In this document: positions 1-12,345 of the stretch, one piece after another | Position numbering within the stretch: the first letter of the stretch is position 1 | How the letters are laid out: every line of letters starts with the position of its first letter | Assembly (NCBI GenBank): GCA_016858145.1 | Contig: JAEHOE010000100.1 | Location: forward strand, 1-64,000 | Direction: 5' to 3' | DNA from: Edaphochlamys debaryana | Taxonomy: Eukaryota; Chlorophyta; Chlorophyceae; Chlamydomonadales | Length of the DNA stretch: 64,000 bases | Program-made: the position numbers and the translations under genes | The notes under the pieces: generated by a model | Seen by the model: the letters and a program-made list of their open reading frames with translations, nothing else | What the model was told of the DNA's origin: nothing | Databases searched by the model: none

Positions 1-15
1 ATCCCCCCCCCCTAG

Positions 16-1653
16 GTGGCCGTGACCCGGGGCTCCGGCGAGGGCGCCCTGGACGTGCGGGTGACGGAGGCCCTGCAGCGCCTGGACGAGATAGAGGCGG
101 GGTACAGGTGGGGGGGGGAGGCAAGAGGGGGGAGAGGCAAGAGGGGGGAGAGGCAAGAGGGCAAGAGGGGGGAGACGCAAGAGGGGGGAAGGGAGGGGAG
201 GGGGAGGAGGGGGAGGGCCTTGGCGTCTGGGTGGGCCTTGGCAGGGTTTCTTTCTTTGATTGCCTTGAAGTACCGCATCGTGCCCAGGTTGGTCTTGGAC
301 TTCTGGGTTCCGGGTGCGTTACCACAGCTGGCTTTCGGCCGAGCAGCCCCTCACCCCTGCCTCCTTCTCTCCTCTCTCCTCCCCCCCTCTCCTCCGCCCC
401 CTCCCTCCCCCCCCCCAAAGGACCTTCCACCGCGACATGACGGCCCGCGCCCGCGCCTACCCCTCCGCGGTGCGCGCCGCCAACGACACCTACCACCTGC
501 AGCTGTGCGGGGAGCTGGGCGTGAGGCCGCAGGTGGGGGGGAGGGAAGGGGGGAGCGGGAGGGGGGTGGGGGAGCTGGGCGTGAGGCCACAGGTGGGGGG
601 GGGAGCTGGGCGTGAGGCCACAGGTGGGGGAAGAGGGCAGTGAAGGCGGGGGGCCAGGAGGGTAATTTCCTGAAGAACTGGAGAGCGGAAGGAGAGCAGG
701 GGGCAGGGGGCAGTGGAGGCGGGGAACAGAGCAGAGACAGGCGTATCCAAGACAGACAGGTGGGGGTGGGAAGGGGGGGCGAGAAGAGGGACAGCCGGTG
801 GGCGTGTCAACAGTAAGCCCCGTGCCATCCCTGCTTCTTAACCCTTCACCCGCACCCCACCCCAACCGCCCCACTAACAACCCCACGCTCTCCCGCTTAT
901 CAGCTTCAAACACCCAACCGCCCCCCCACCCCACCCCCGCACGCCCCTCCGCCCTCCCAGATCGCAGCCACCGGGGCGCAGGGCGGGGGCGCGGGTGCCG
1001 CCGACCCCTCCCCCGGAGCCACACCCATGTCCACCCCCCCGCGCACGCCGCCAGCACAACCGGGCCGCAAGGTAGGGTGTTTAGGGAGTACCCGTTGGGA
1101 AGCTAGAATGCGATTGCGCGTGCGATGCAGTGAGAGTAGTGGAGCGGCGGACGCGCGAGCGACCCGAAACGAAAGGGTAGGGTGTGTGTGAGGGGGGGGG
1201 GGGGCTTCGTTTTCCCGGGGTGGGGGGTGGGGGGGACGTGGCCGTATGCAATGCACGGGTTTGTTGGGGGTGGGATGTTGGGTGGGCATCCCCCGCCCTC
1301 CTCATGTACCAGGCCTCTTTCCCACAGGCACCCCTTGTGCACACCAACCAAGCAACCAAACCCTCCTCCCCTCTCCCGCCTTTGCCCCTCGTCCGCCCGC
1401 TCAGCAAACACCCCCTCTACTCTCCCCCCCCCTCTCCCCCACGCCCCAGGCCCTCAACACCGTCAAGCTCCCCGACAGCCGATCCTTTGACTAACCAGCC
1501 AACCACCAACCACTCCCCCTCCTCTCTTCCCCCCTCCTTTCGGCCCTCTCGTCCCTAGGCCCTCAACTCCGTCAAGCTCCCCGACGGCCGCTCCTTCGAC
1601 GTCCTGAACGACCTACTCGAAGACCTGATCTATCCGGAACGCAAGAAACCGCC

Positions 1654-1684
<31 letters not shown>

Positions 1685-4600
1685 CCAGTGACGCCGCCGC
1701 CGGGGGCCAAGCCGGGTGCCAAACCAGCGTCAGGCAAGGGCGGGGCCAAGGGCAAGGGCAAGAGCACGCCGGAACCCGAGCCGCCGCCACCGCCGCCGCC
1801 GCCGCCGCCGGAGCCCGAGCCGACGCCGCCGATGGAGAGCCCCGCCAGCTCGTCCGGCCAGCCGCTGTGTCGTACGCTGCCGCTGCCGGATGACGCGCTC
1901 CGGAAGACCATCGAGCAGATCCAGGTACGGCATGGTACGGCAGCATGCTGCTCCGCCACGCAGCACGTTTTTTTCCGACTCCCTCCCCGACACGATGACC
2001 TTCTGCCAGCGCCCACACGCGCTTGGACACGCCCATACACACACGCTTTACCCCTCCCTCTCCCCCCCTTTCCCCCCTGTCAGGCGGGCATGCTGTCCGA
2101 CATGATGACCTTCTGCCAGCGCTCCCTGGAGGCGGCCGACGACTGGGCAGGGGAGCGCGAGGTGGCGCTGACGGAGGAGCTGGACAGCTGGCTGAGGCAC
2201 CACAGGTGTTTGTGGGGGGGGGGAGGCAAGAGGATAGGGGGATGGTTGTGGGCGTGGAGAGAGAGACAAACCGACCGGCCCGACCTGGACTCCCCCCAAG
2301 CCTTTCCTCCAGGCCTTGATCCAAACCTGGCCCAACCTGATCTTTGCTGTTTGCAATCCCGCTCCCAGGCCCCGCGCCGGCCGCATCGAGGAGGAGGTCC
2401 GCACGTTTGCCCATACACACACGCTTCCCCCCCCCCCCCCTTCCCCCCCCTCGTTCTCCCCCAGGCCCCGCGCCGGCCGCATCGAGGAGGAGGTCCGCAC
2501 GTTTGCCCATACACACACGCTTCCCCCCCCCCCTTCCCCCCCCTCGTTCTCCCCCAGGCCCCGCGCCGGCCGCATCGAGGAGGAGGTCCGCACGTTTGCC
2601 CATACACACACGCTTCCCCCCCCCTTTCCCCCCCTTTTCCCACCAGGCCCCGCGCCGGCCGCATCGAGGAGGAGGTCCGCATGGCCCGCTCCGTGGAGCT
2701 GGTGGCGCAGCGGCGGAGGGTGGAGGCGCACCTCAAGGCGCAGAGCAGGGCGGTCAAGGCGCAGGCGGTGAGGGGGAGGAGGGGGGGGGCGAGGGGGGTT
2801 AAGAGGCCGGCATAGGGTGCAGGAGTGAGAGGTCACAGCGGCACTGGAACCGCCCCCTACTTCGCCCCCTCCGCAAATCCGCTGCAGGGAATAGAAAGGC
2901 ACTGCGACAGCGGCGTTGGAACCTTTTCCTCCTCATCGCAAACCCTCTCACCCCCCCCCCCCCCTCCTCACGAAACGCTCTCCCACTCAGCTTCAATCAC
3001 CCCCTCCTCACCCCCCCCCTCACCCCCCTCCCAGGCCACCTTTGAAGAGGGCTTGGCCGCGCTCATGGCCGAGGTGCTTCACACCACCCGCCTCTTTCGC
3101 AACCTTACCAACCGAATCAAAAGACCTAATAGAACTCTTGCCCCACGTTTCGGCCCTATTTCTGTCCTCCAGGCCACGTTCGAGGAGGGCCTGGCCGCGC
3201 TCATGGCCGATGTGCGGCGCCAGGCCGCCCGCCTGCGTGCCACGGAGGGCTTCCTGGGCCTGGCCCTGAGCGCGAAGGCGGTGGGCATTCGGCACCGGGA
3301 GGCGGAGGCGCTGAGGGTGCGGCTGGACAAGGTGAGGGGGGGGAGCCCGGGGAGGGGGAGGAAGGGAGAGGGGAAAAGGGGGGAGGGGTAAGCGGGGTTT
3401 CTTGGGTACATGGGAGGAGGACGTCAGAACCAGAACCAGGTTTGGGGGAGGGGGGGCTGAACTCGAGTCACAACAAACGTGGGTGGCCCCTTCTCGCCTA
3501 TCCCTTCTCCCGGCCCCCAAGTACCCCCCCTCCCTTCCCCTCACGCTTCCCCCCCCCCCCCTGTCAGGACCTGGCTGCCAAGGTGGCTGATCTCAGCGAC
3601 CGTACGCAGGCGGGCATCGCCAAGATCGCAGAGGGCAACAGGAAGTTCGAGGTGGGTCGGGGGTGGGGGTGGGGGGCATCGATGGGGGGTGGGGGGCACC
3701 GCACTCGGAGTATCACCGTGCAAATCAATGCCAGTGCCAACCAACCAACCAACCACCTCTATAAGCAACCAACCGCCCAACCAACCAACCGACCGTTGCA
3801 GGCGGACGAGCTTCGCACGTTTGACTCCGGTGGCAAGTACGCCGAGTCCAACGCCGCCGCCTACCGCCGCTCGCTGGCCGCCATCGACGCGCACCTGGAC
3901 CGGGCGCGGGGGGAGCAGATGGGGCGGCTGGAGGGCGCACGGGCGGAGCTGGCGGCGGAGGTGGGGGGGAGTTGGGTTGGGTTGGGTTGGGTTGGGTTGG
4001 GTTGGGTTGGGTTGGGTTGGGTTGGGTTGGGTTGGGTTGGGTTGGGTTGGGGGTTTGGGGAAGAGGGAAAGGAGGCGTGGAGCGCGCCTGAGCTTGCCGC
4101 CCCCTCTCCTAACCTCTCCTTCACCCCTCTCCCCTCCCCCCTGTCACGTGTCAGGCCGACGCCGCCCTTGCCCACGTGGCCTCGCTGGTCCCCTCCCACG
4201 TGGAGGACATGGGACTGCTCGAGGCCATGGACGCCCTGGTGGAGGGGGCGCGGAGGAAGGCGGCGGGGGAGCTGGAGAGGAACAAGGTGTGTGTTTGCGT
4301 GTTGGGGGGGGGGGGTCGGCAGAGGGTTTTGATAAGGTCTGGCCAGGACCACATCTTTCTGGACCTCGTAGCCTTGACTGATGGGGGAGGGGGGGAGGGG
4401 GAAGGGGGTTGGTTGGTTTCGGAGCTGAGCTGAGGTCGATACGTGCATGGATGGGTGTGGGCCCGTTCGATGGCGGAACGATGTGGGGGGGAGGAGGAAG
4501 GGAAGGGGGGGGGCGCAGGCGATCCCAACAATCGGGCCTCACTGCCCCTCCTTTTCCTTCCTCTTCCGCCCGCCAGGCCGCCGCCGCCGCCATCACGGCG

Positions 4601-7600
4601 CAGCTGGACAGACTGGAGGCCCTGCTGGACGGACCCCGCAAGCCGGCGGCGCCGCCAGCAGGCCCCGGCGGCGCCGTCGGCCGCTCGCCGCCCCGCTCCG
4701 CCCCCTCTGGCACCTCCGGCTCTCCCCCACACCCCGTCCGCCGCGCCCCCTCGGCCTCCGCCGCCGGCCCCGGCGCCGCCCGCTCCGGCGCCTCCGCCGC
4801 TAACCTGGCCTTCCGGCCTGGCGGCGCCGCCGCCGCGGCGGCGGCGGCAGCGGCGCTGGCTCCGCCGCCGCCGCCCGAGACGCCCCGGGAGCGGTGCGCC
4901 GCCATCCTCGAGTGTACGGACGAGCTGCGACGAGCATTACTAAAGCAGGCCAAGGTCCTCGACTTTCTGGCTTCCACCAGTCTGACCACACCGCCGGTTG
5001 ATCTGCGGATCGACGCCGCCGGCGTCGACCCGCCGCCGCCGCCGCTCGGCACCGGCCTCGATGACGTCACTGGCGGCGCCGCCGGCAAGCCCGGCGGCGG
5101 CCGTACGAGCATCAGCGGCGCCGGCGGCGCCGCCGCCAAGCGGCCCGGGTCCCAAGGCGTCGGCGCCGCCGGCGCCAAGGGCGGCGCCGCGGCCGCGGCG
5201 GCGGCTGCCGCCGCCGCCGATTCAGTTGTGCGGTTGGCGACTGACGTGGAGACGGTAATTGACGGTTGCAAGAAGGAGACGGAGGCGGTTGCCAAGGCCT
5301 ACTATGCCGCCAAGGTACGCCCCGGCCTCGCGTACCGCTATGGTTATGCTCCTCCATCCGTTCTAGCGTGTCCATGCATCTCGTCCCCGCTTGCCGCTTT
5401 ATCCGCCCTGACGCAATCCCTCATCTCTCCTCCCTCCTGCCCCCGTCTCCCCTCCCTCCAATTTCCAACTCCTCCTCTCACCCCCTCCTGCCCTCCCTCT
5501 CCTCCCCTCCCCCCCCCCCCCAGGACGCCTCCCGGCCAATCCGCTACCCCGCCCGCATCCCCCCCTCCGTGGAGGCGCTGCTGCGGGGCACGGACGGAGT
5601 GCTGGAGGGCCTGAGGCAGCAGACGCTGGGATACGTGGGGGAGGCGGTCAAGGAGCTGAGGACGCAGGTGGGGCTGAGTGGGGGGTGGTAGAGGCGGCTG
5701 CGTGTGCACCCGCAGACCCACTCTATCCCGCGCCGGCCTGACGAGCGGCTTGCTGTGGCACACTCGCTCCCCTCCCCCGCCCTTCCCCGCCCTTCACCCC
5801 CCTCCCCCCCCTCCCCCCTCGGTGCGCATCGGGCTCCCCTTCCCCGCCCTTCACCCCCCCCCTCTCCCCCCCCCCCTCCCCCCCCCCTCCCCCCTCCCCC
5901 CCCCTCCCCCCCTGTCAGGTCATCCGCGCCTACCGCTCCCTGGAGCGCCTCCCCGCCGTGGCCCTGGCCCTGCTGGCGGAGCACGAGGTGGCGGTCATGG
6001 GGGAGGCGCACACGGGCCTGGTGGCGCAGGTGGGGGGGGAGGGGGGAGGGGAAACGTGTGTGTGTTTCGTGACGCGTGGGGGAGGCCCTCCTGGGAGAGG
6101 GTGGTGGCAGACGTGCCCGACATTCGGGTGCATCTCGATCTCTCGTTTGGGAGCCTGGCCCGCTTCCTGTACCGCCTCCCGAGCCCCCTTTCTTCCCCCC
6201 CCTCCAGGACCCCCCTGCCTTTCCCGTTCGCGTCCTCTGCCGTCTTTTCTCTCTTGAAACCCCACATTACCCCCCCCCCCCCTTTCCCCCCCCCCGCAGG
6301 TGGAGTCCCAGCGGGGGGCGCTGCTCAAGCTGGTGGAGGTGCACCGGGGGGCGCTGCACCCGGGCATGATGATGCCGGCACGCAGGTGGGGGGAGAGGGG
6401 ACTTTGGGGGGGACCGTAGAAGGGGAGCGGAGGGTGCGTCCGCAGACGTGCAGTCGGTCTGGTTGCCCCCAGCCCACCAACCCCCCCCCCGGCCTGGGCC
6501 CGCAGGCCCGAGCTGGCCGCCGTCAAGGGCTCCGAGTCGGACCGGGCGGCGGCGCACGCCGCGCTGCTGCTGTCGTACGGTACACAGGTACGACAACGTT
6601 ATACGGCAAGGGGGAAGGAATCTGGGTCGCTGTAATGTGGGTGCCCTGCTCCCCTGACCGACTCCTCGCCTGATACTGTGCCATTTCGCTTGATCACACC
6701 TCCCTGTGTCCCATCCCATCCCATCCCCCCCTGGCGTAGGCGGTCGAGATGGCGAAGCGGCACGCCCCCTCCCTGCAGCAGCGGCTCGTACGGCTCGCCG
6801 TACAGATGAGTCAGCTCCTCGACACGTTCGTCATGCCGTCGGACCTGCCGCCGCCGGGCGAGAATGACTCATGGGTGTACGACCTGCCGCACAAGGACTA
6901 CAAGCAACTACTGCGGTTGGCTCTGGCGCAGGCGGAGGCGGAGGTGGCGCCGCCGCCGCCGCCTCCGGAACCCAAGGGCGGGGCCAAGGCGGCGGCGCCT
7001 GCCAAGGGCGCCGCCGCCGCCAAGGGCCCTGCCGCCGCCGCCAAGCCGGGCGCCAAGCCCGAGACACCCGGCCCTGTGGAGCGGCCGTTCGGCCCCGGCG
7101 AGTGGTCGCTGCCGGCAGGTGAGAGCCGGCCCGACCCACATCGGCCCCGACCCACATGGGCCCCGACCCACATGAAGTCCATGCCCCGCTCAACCGCTAA
7201 CTGCTAACTGCTTGCCGCCAACCAACAACTGCCAACCGCAGGCAACTTTGACCTGATCAGCCTGGGCTGGCTGGACGAGCAGGGCAAGCCGCCGCACGGG
7301 CTGCCCGAGCCGCCGCCGCCGGAGCCGCCGCCGCCCGTTAAGGGAGCCAAGGCGCCGCCGCCGGGCAAGAGGCCCGTGTCTGCAAAGCCCGAGGGTGAGC
7401 GTGGGGGAGGAAATGACGACGAGTTGCGTGTTGCTTTGCGCTTGAAGCGCGTGTGGCTGCCATCCAAGCCTGTACGGTGTGGTTGGTATCCGTACCAGGC
7501 AGTCCTAAACGGAACGGTCCGTTGCGGCCAGGGTGGGCATCAATGCAATTCGCTCCCTCAGCCTTCTTGGTGACCCGCCTTGTCCCTCATCCCCCCCCCC

Positions 7601-8123
7601 CCCGTCCCCACCCACGACCCGCAGTGCCCCCCGGCCGCGCCCCGCTGGTGCCCGAGCCCGAGCCCCTGCGGGCGCTGGACACCCCCTGCCACCGCTCCGT
7701 GGTGCGGGCCTACCGCTCGGCGGTGCAGGTGGGCGAGGGGAGGGGGGGGCAAGGGGGGGGGGGGTGCAGGTGGGTGAGGGGGGGGGCAAGGGGGGGGCTG
7801 CAGGGGTGGGCCATGCCAGGCAGGGGCGGTTTAGAAGGAGGCGCAGGGAAGGAAATGGGAGTAGGGAGGCGGCTTGGGTGCAGGTGTGAAAGAGGATGTG
7901 TGGAAAGGGACGGTCACTGACCCCATCTACACTCTTGCCCCGCCTGACCCTCCCCGTACCCCCCCGTCTTCTTCCCCCCCGCTCCCCCCCTCCAAAGCGC
8001 GTGGAGGAGTCGCTCCGTGTGGCCATGTCGGGCCACCGCCTGCGCCTGGGGTCGTGGGCCAAGGACGAGGAGCTGTGGGGCCGCACCTGGGCCTCGCTGG
8101 TGGGCAAGCTGGAGGGGCTGTGA
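16..8123 (+). CDS. Large coiled-coil protein, candidate ciliary CCDC180-like (5' end outside window)
   Basis: Nineteen exons join in frame to 1126 visible residues: 16-107, 421-532, 961-1071, 1559-1924, 2084-2205, 2647-2767, 3173-3331, 3568-3651, 3802-3960, 4155-4286, 4577-5314, 5524-5667, 5919-6029, 6300-6385, 6506-6587, 6740-7118, 7242-7394, 7625-7728, 7998-8123 (TGA). The first base used follows an intron AG, so the N-terminus lies upstream. The product alternates charged, Glu/Arg-rich helical stretches (about residues 230-490) with Pro-rich linkers (about 125-175 and 950-1055) and a long Ala/Gly/Pro-rich insert (about 500-690). The length, helical layout and the segment RPIRYPARIPPSVEALLRG (about residues 736-754) recall the DUF4455/DUF4456 proteins of the CCDC180 group, which are thought to be ciliary. 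That identity rests on memory of the family and is weak. The gene itself is well supported, because every exon phase closes. Other long coiled-coil cytoskeletal proteins remain possible. Confidence 0.72.
508..630 (+). repeat. Triplicated exon 2 end with 5' splice site
   Basis: The last ~22 bases of exon 2 plus its donor (GAGGCCGCAG|GTGGGG, ending at 532) reappear twice just downstream as GAGGCCACAG|GTGGGG. All three copies carry a usable-looking donor. Only the first fits the reading frame I used. Confidence 0.7.
1450..1491 (+). repeat. Decoy copy of the start of exon 4
   Basis: An AG acceptor followed by ~42 bases closely matching the start of the real exon at 1559. It encodes ALNTVKLPDSRSFD and then a stop, against ALNSVKLPDGRSFD in the real exon. 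Splicing to it would truncate the protein, so it looks like a partial tandem duplicate left in the intron. Confidence 0.65.
2362..2690 (+). repeat. Four tandem copies of a 3' splice site plus exon start
   Basis: The acceptor and first ~37 bases of exon 6 (PRAGRIEEEVR) occur at 2369, 2465, 2558 and 2647, spaced 87-96 bp. The first three are followed by ACGTTTGCCC and a CATACACACACG tail that also appears upstream at about 2029. Only the fourth copy continues into coding sequence (MARSVELVAQ). A further decoy, a near copy of the start of exon 5, lies at about 1986-2012. Confidence 0.8.
3035..3076 (+). repeat. Decoy copy of the start of exon 7
   Basis: An AG acceptor plus a ~42-base near copy of the start of the real exon at 3173. 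Both encode ATFEEGLAALMA. The upstream copy runs on into intron-like sequence. Confidence 0.65.
3971..4050 (+). repeat. (GTTGG)16 microsatellite in an intron
   Basis: Sixteen uninterrupted GTTGG units lie in the intron after exon 9 of the coiled-coil gene. The unit looks telomere-like, but a short run inside an intron between coding exons is best read as a simple repeat. The G-rich strand is the transcribed-sense strand. Confidence 0.9.
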
Positions 8124-8401
8124 GGGGGGGGGGTCGCGGCCTGTGACGGGCTGTGAGGCGGGGCCGGCCCTTCGTATGTGCCTGGCATGCGTGCTGTGCA
8201 TGCTGAGGATTTGGGTTGCGATAACGCCGGGGCAAGCTGGAGGGGCTGTGAGACGGCGGTGAGGCAGTGAGGCGTGGATGCAACCCTCGCTCGTGAGGCG
8301 TGGGGATCCTTGGCCGGCCAAGCGGAGGCGGCCGCGCCCCGGCGTGGTGTGCCCGCTCAGGGAGCCCGCTAGGGCCAGGGCAAGCTGGAGGGGCTGTGAG
8401 C
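8101..8401 (+). repeat. Triplicated C-terminal coding end and stop codon
   Basis: The last ~20 coding bases plus TGA of the coiled-coil gene (GGCAAGCTGGAGGGGCTGTG, then A) recur at about 8231-8251 and 8380-8400 in the presumed 3' UTR. Only the first copy is in the gene. The rest of 8124-8849 holds no gene I can support. A TGTAA, the usual green-algal poly(A) signal, occurs at 8589-8593. Confidence 0.7.
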
Positions 8402-8849
8402 TGAAGGGGCGCAATCCTACCGTGGGTTGGAGACAGAGAGGTTCCGCGGGGACCCGCCGGCAGCGCAGGGCTTTGGCTTCGGACAGCTTCGGACAGCTGA
8501 GAGTAAGAGCTGTGAGCGAAGCTGCAGTGCGCCGAGTGCGGTCGACTCAAGACAGCGGTATGTGCATGCAGCGGGGCTGCAGTAAGGCTGTAATGGCGGG
8601 CAGCAGCGCACGAGCTAGGGCCCCACGCGCGCGGCTAGGGCCCCACACGGCCTTGGTCGCCTTCAAGGTTCCCCTGGCACTCAGCGGCATGCCGTGAAGG
8701 TTCGTGGAGGGGCATTTGCATAACGCGGATGGTGGTGGGTGGGATGGGTGATGGGTTTTTGCGGCGTGTCAAACGTCGGAAGCTGTCTATGAGCAGGCGC
8801 CCATGCTGTTTCCTACCTGAACCAATTGAGATGTAGCCTTCCATGCTCG

Positions 8850-11800
8850 ATGGCGCGCCCAGGGGTGTCCTCGCGGTTTTGCGCGTTGGCAGTATGCGCA
8901 CTTTTAGCCTTAGCGCGCTTGGCGATAGCACCTGCGCTGGCATCTAGCGTTCATAGAGCAGCTGAGCGACCTGAATCAGGCCAAGCACTTCGCGGGTCGC
9001 TCAGACTTTTGCAGCAGTCAAGGGAGGAAACGGCCAACGCCGCTTACTGCGCGACGGGCAACTTCACCGACCTGTACCAAACCATAGAGGATGACCTGCG
9101 GTACTGGCGAGAAGGCGGCATTTCGGCCGAGCTGACTGACTATTTGGTCGAGCATTGGAAGGACTTCCCCTGGCGCCTCAAGGGCGTGGGGATAGCCTTC
9201 GTCGGGGGCAAGCCCTTCATCATCACGGACGTCAAGGACTTTGACCGCACCGCGCACCATAAGGTGGGGCGCCTCTTCGGGGGCCCGGCGGGAAGGGCGG
9301 GGTACCGGCGGAACGGCGGAACGTTTTGACGTCGGCATGGCACACGGACTCCCTGACGCTGACACCTCGGCCCCCCGCCCCCCTATGTCCGCTGCTCGCT
9401 GCAGTCCCTCATCGTGGCTCACCTAGCCCTGTTTGAGGCGCTCTCAAGGGCCTTCGGAGCGGCCATTCCGGACGTCGAGTTCCTGGTGTCCACCGCCGAT
9501 GAGCCCACCACGCTCATTGCCAAGTACCAGAACAGCACTCGGCCCCCCGGCATGCCGCCCATCCTGCGGTTCTGCAAAGCCGATCCCTTCGCGGACATCC
9601 TGGTGCCAGGTGGGCAGCGCCTCGGCACGTGCCCAGGCTCCAGGAGGGTAGGTGGGGTGCGGCCCACATGACCCGCTCACACAACCTGCATGCAACTGAT
9701 ATGCCAACCCTCAGACATCCATTTCTTCACTCGCAACTTCACCACCTCCCTGCTGGAGCGGGCGCACAACTTCAGCGCCGCCTGGCCCTGGGCGCGGAAG
9801 AACGCATCGCTGTTCGGCAGGTGGGGCCCGGGGGGTGGGGCAAGGGGGCAGCAAGATCAGCAGGGGGTGGGTGGGTGGATGTCTGAGTCTGTTCGGCAGG
9901 TGGGGCCGGGGGAGCGGGTGGGGCGCAAGGGGAGTAGGGGCGGCGGCAGGAGGGAGCAGGCGGGGCAGGGCGCGGCATGACCAGCGAGTGGTGGGTGGAC
10001 CAGCGGATGGCGGGGACGCAGGAGCTAGGGGGCTTTGGCGTGAGGGCCATGTGTGTGGAGAGGCCGGGGTCCATCAGGGGCTTCCACTATCGTGGGAGAC
10101 TATGGGCGGAATGCGCCTGGGGGCATGATGGAAGGGGAGCCTGAGGAGCCAAGCGGGCACACCGGTAGGCCGGCAGCCGGCAGGCACGCCCCCCGCATGG
10201 CACGTACTGCTGTTGCGCCAGCAAGGTTGACCGCCGTACGACCCCGCCGTACATGCCGTGCACAGGTTCTCGCCGTACAGCCGCTTCGTCAACAAGGGGT
10301 CCATGGCTCAATACCGGGAGGGCATGGGCGGCGCTAACATCTGCGTGTGAGGGGGGCAGGGGCCGAGGGTTGAAGGCAGAGCGGTGGGGGTGGGGGGCGG
10401 CACGGGCTGCATGGGATAGGCTGGTGGGGAGGAGGGAGGGAGCCCTTGGAGGCCGACAGGTGGCAACGAGCAGGGCTGCTGGCTCGGGTTCCCTGACCCC
10501 CAAGCCCCCTCCGAGCCACCCCAACCCTCCTCCGAACCCCCCTGCTCCCCCCCTGCCGCACGCAGGGTGGCCAACCCCGAGCTGTACGCCTGCTCCGTGC
10601 GCAAGCACTACATCTGGAGCTACGTCAAGACCGCACAGAGGCAGGGGCTGCCCGTGGACGTTGCGCAGCAGGTGGGGGCGGGGGAGAGGCGGGTCAGGTG
10701 CACGGGTGGCAGGGGGTGGGAATGGCCCAAGTAGGCTTCAGTGGAGGGGAATGGGCCGGGAAGGCACAGAGGCAGGGGCTGCGGCTGGTTCGTGGCGCAG
10801 CCGGTGCGGGCGGGGAGTGGCAGGGGGAAGCCCAGGGCGTCCGCCTGGGAGGGATCCTGTCGGTATTCTGAGCAGAGTCGGGTGGGGGTGGTGCTGCCGT
10901 GCGGGGAAGTGCAGCTTTTCGCAGAGGTTGGGCCCTGGTGCCGGTCCGGCGCTTTCCTGACGGAGTCCCTCCGCGTGCCCGCAGCTGCTTGCTTCATCCG
11001 CCTACCCGAGCTGAGCCCAGCCCCTTATCTTACAACACTGAGACCGCCCCGTTCCCTTGCCCCATTCACTCACTTGCCCCTCCCTCCCTCCCTCCCTCCC
11101 CACCAGCCCAAGAAGGACATGCTCCACCACGCCTCCCACAAGTACCTCCTGCACCTGGACGGCCAGAGCTGCTCCTCGCGGCTGGAGCAGCTGCTGGTGC
11201 TGGGGAGCGCCGTGGTCAAGGAGGAGAGCGGTGTGGGGGCGGGGAGATGGGTCGGTGTTTGGCCCTCTTTGTGTGGCCTGCATTTGTTGACTCTCCTCCC
11301 TTCCCCTCCCAGGCTACCGCGCGTTCTTCCACCACCTGCTGCAGCCCTACAAACACTACATCCCCTTCTGGAAGAAGAGGCCGGAGGTGCGGCGAATGCG
11401 TGGAAGAGCTGTTGATAGGGCGGCGGACGTCACTAGTTGTGGGCTAGAATGTCCAAGGCCCTTTCTCTCCTGCCCCACGCCCTTCCTCTTTCCCCAGGAG
11501 ACCGCCGACGCCCTGGCCTGGGCGGCTGATCACGACGACGAGGCAGCACAGATCGCGGCCAGTGCGCAGCGGTTGGCGCTGCAGTACCTGCACAGGCGGG
11601 CGCTCATGTGCTACTGGCTCACGCTGCTCAAGGTTTGCGTGGAGGGGGGGAAGGGCACGGGGCGAAGCCGCTGAGGACCCCTCGACTTCACCGCACTAAC
11701 CCCCCTTCCTTCCCCCTCGGCCCCCACGTCAGGAGCTGTCGGGCCTCCTGAGGTACAAGGTGGGCCCCGATGCGGGGCGCACGTACCGCCACTGGACGCC

Positions 11801-12045
11801 CCTGGAGGAGTACATGCGGGCGGAGGGGGACAAGGAGCTGGAGAAGAAGCGACTGCAGGTTAGCACACACCGGTTGCTGCTCCTTGCAAGGGTGTGGGGG
11901 GCTTGTTGGTCTCCCAGTTCTGGCCCTAGCGGAGCGTGCGGGTTTTGTCAGCACTAGTGTCCTCTGTCTATACCTGGTTGCTGCACCAGCGTCCAATCTC
12001 TCCTCCTCCCTCGCCCACCCACAGCACATGGAGTTCTGGGACTGA
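8850..12045 (+). CDS. GT90/CAP10-domain glycosyltransferase, copy 1
   Basis: Ten exons join to 463 residues: 8850-9263, 9405-9609, 9715-9820, 10266-10346, 10566-10671, 11107-11230, 11313-11386, 11498-11632, 11733-11858, 12025-12045 (TGA). The first in-frame ATG is chosen because a hydrophobic signal/anchor follows at once (about residues 10-30), which suggests the ER or Golgi lumen. The CAP10 hallmarks are in the C-terminal half: HKYLLHLDGQSCSSRLEQLL (about 313-332), then GSAVVKEES and PYKHYIPFW. These match the sugar-nucleotide-binding core of the O-glucosyl/xylosyltransferases (POGLUT/Rumi, fungal CAP10). The acceptor substrate cannot be told from sequence. It faces a diverged paralog tail to tail. 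A TGTAA lies at 12728-12732. Confidence 0.85.
9812..9915 (+). repeat. Duplicated exon 3 end and donor in GT90 copy 1
   Basis: The exon end CTGTTCGGCAG|GTGGGGC (exon ends 9820) is repeated at about 9889-9906 in the following intron. A similar echo of exon 5 (GCACAGAGGCAGGGGCTGC) lies at about 10764-10782. Confidence 0.6.
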
Positions 12046-12345
12046 GCACTGGAGCGCTGCCTCGGTGGCCGGAGGCGTATAGGCGGAGGCCGATAGGCGG
12101 AGGCCGATAGGCGAGCGGAGGGCGGACCGCAGTGGGCACGGGTGCGATGGCGGCAGCGCGGGCGGGCTGGGGTCCTTCATGGGGTCAGGGGCAGCAGCGA
12201 GAGCCGGAGGGAAGCCGGGGGAGAGAGGAGCTGAGGGGTGCCTTGAGGCGGATGCTCATGCGGAGGTCCTGAACCGCCGGGGGGCGGGGTAGCTTTGAGC
12301 CTGTTGGGTTGAGAAATCTGACCGCGGGCGGCACTGGCTGCCGTT
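11250..12345. repeat. Left arm of an inverted repeat (partner 14455-15540)
   Basis: This stretch, the 3' half of GT90 copy 1 plus ~300 bp of its 3' flank, matches the reverse complement of about 14455-15540. Over about 11390-12060 the arms look almost identical, introns included. For example, both strands give the same 113-codon frame across the last intron. Similarity fades gradually towards both outer ends. The spacer is ~2.1 kb. Confidence 0.85.

Noticed and set aside
3971..4050. Telomere or chromosome end
   Set aside because: Only 16 GTTGG units, enclosed in an intron with coding exons on both sides.
4577..5314. Splitting the Ala/Gly/Pro-rich part into a separate gene
   Set aside because: The 738-nt exon is open throughout and in phase with both neighbours, and its end (RCAAILECTDELRRALLKQA) returns to helical sequence like the flanking exons.
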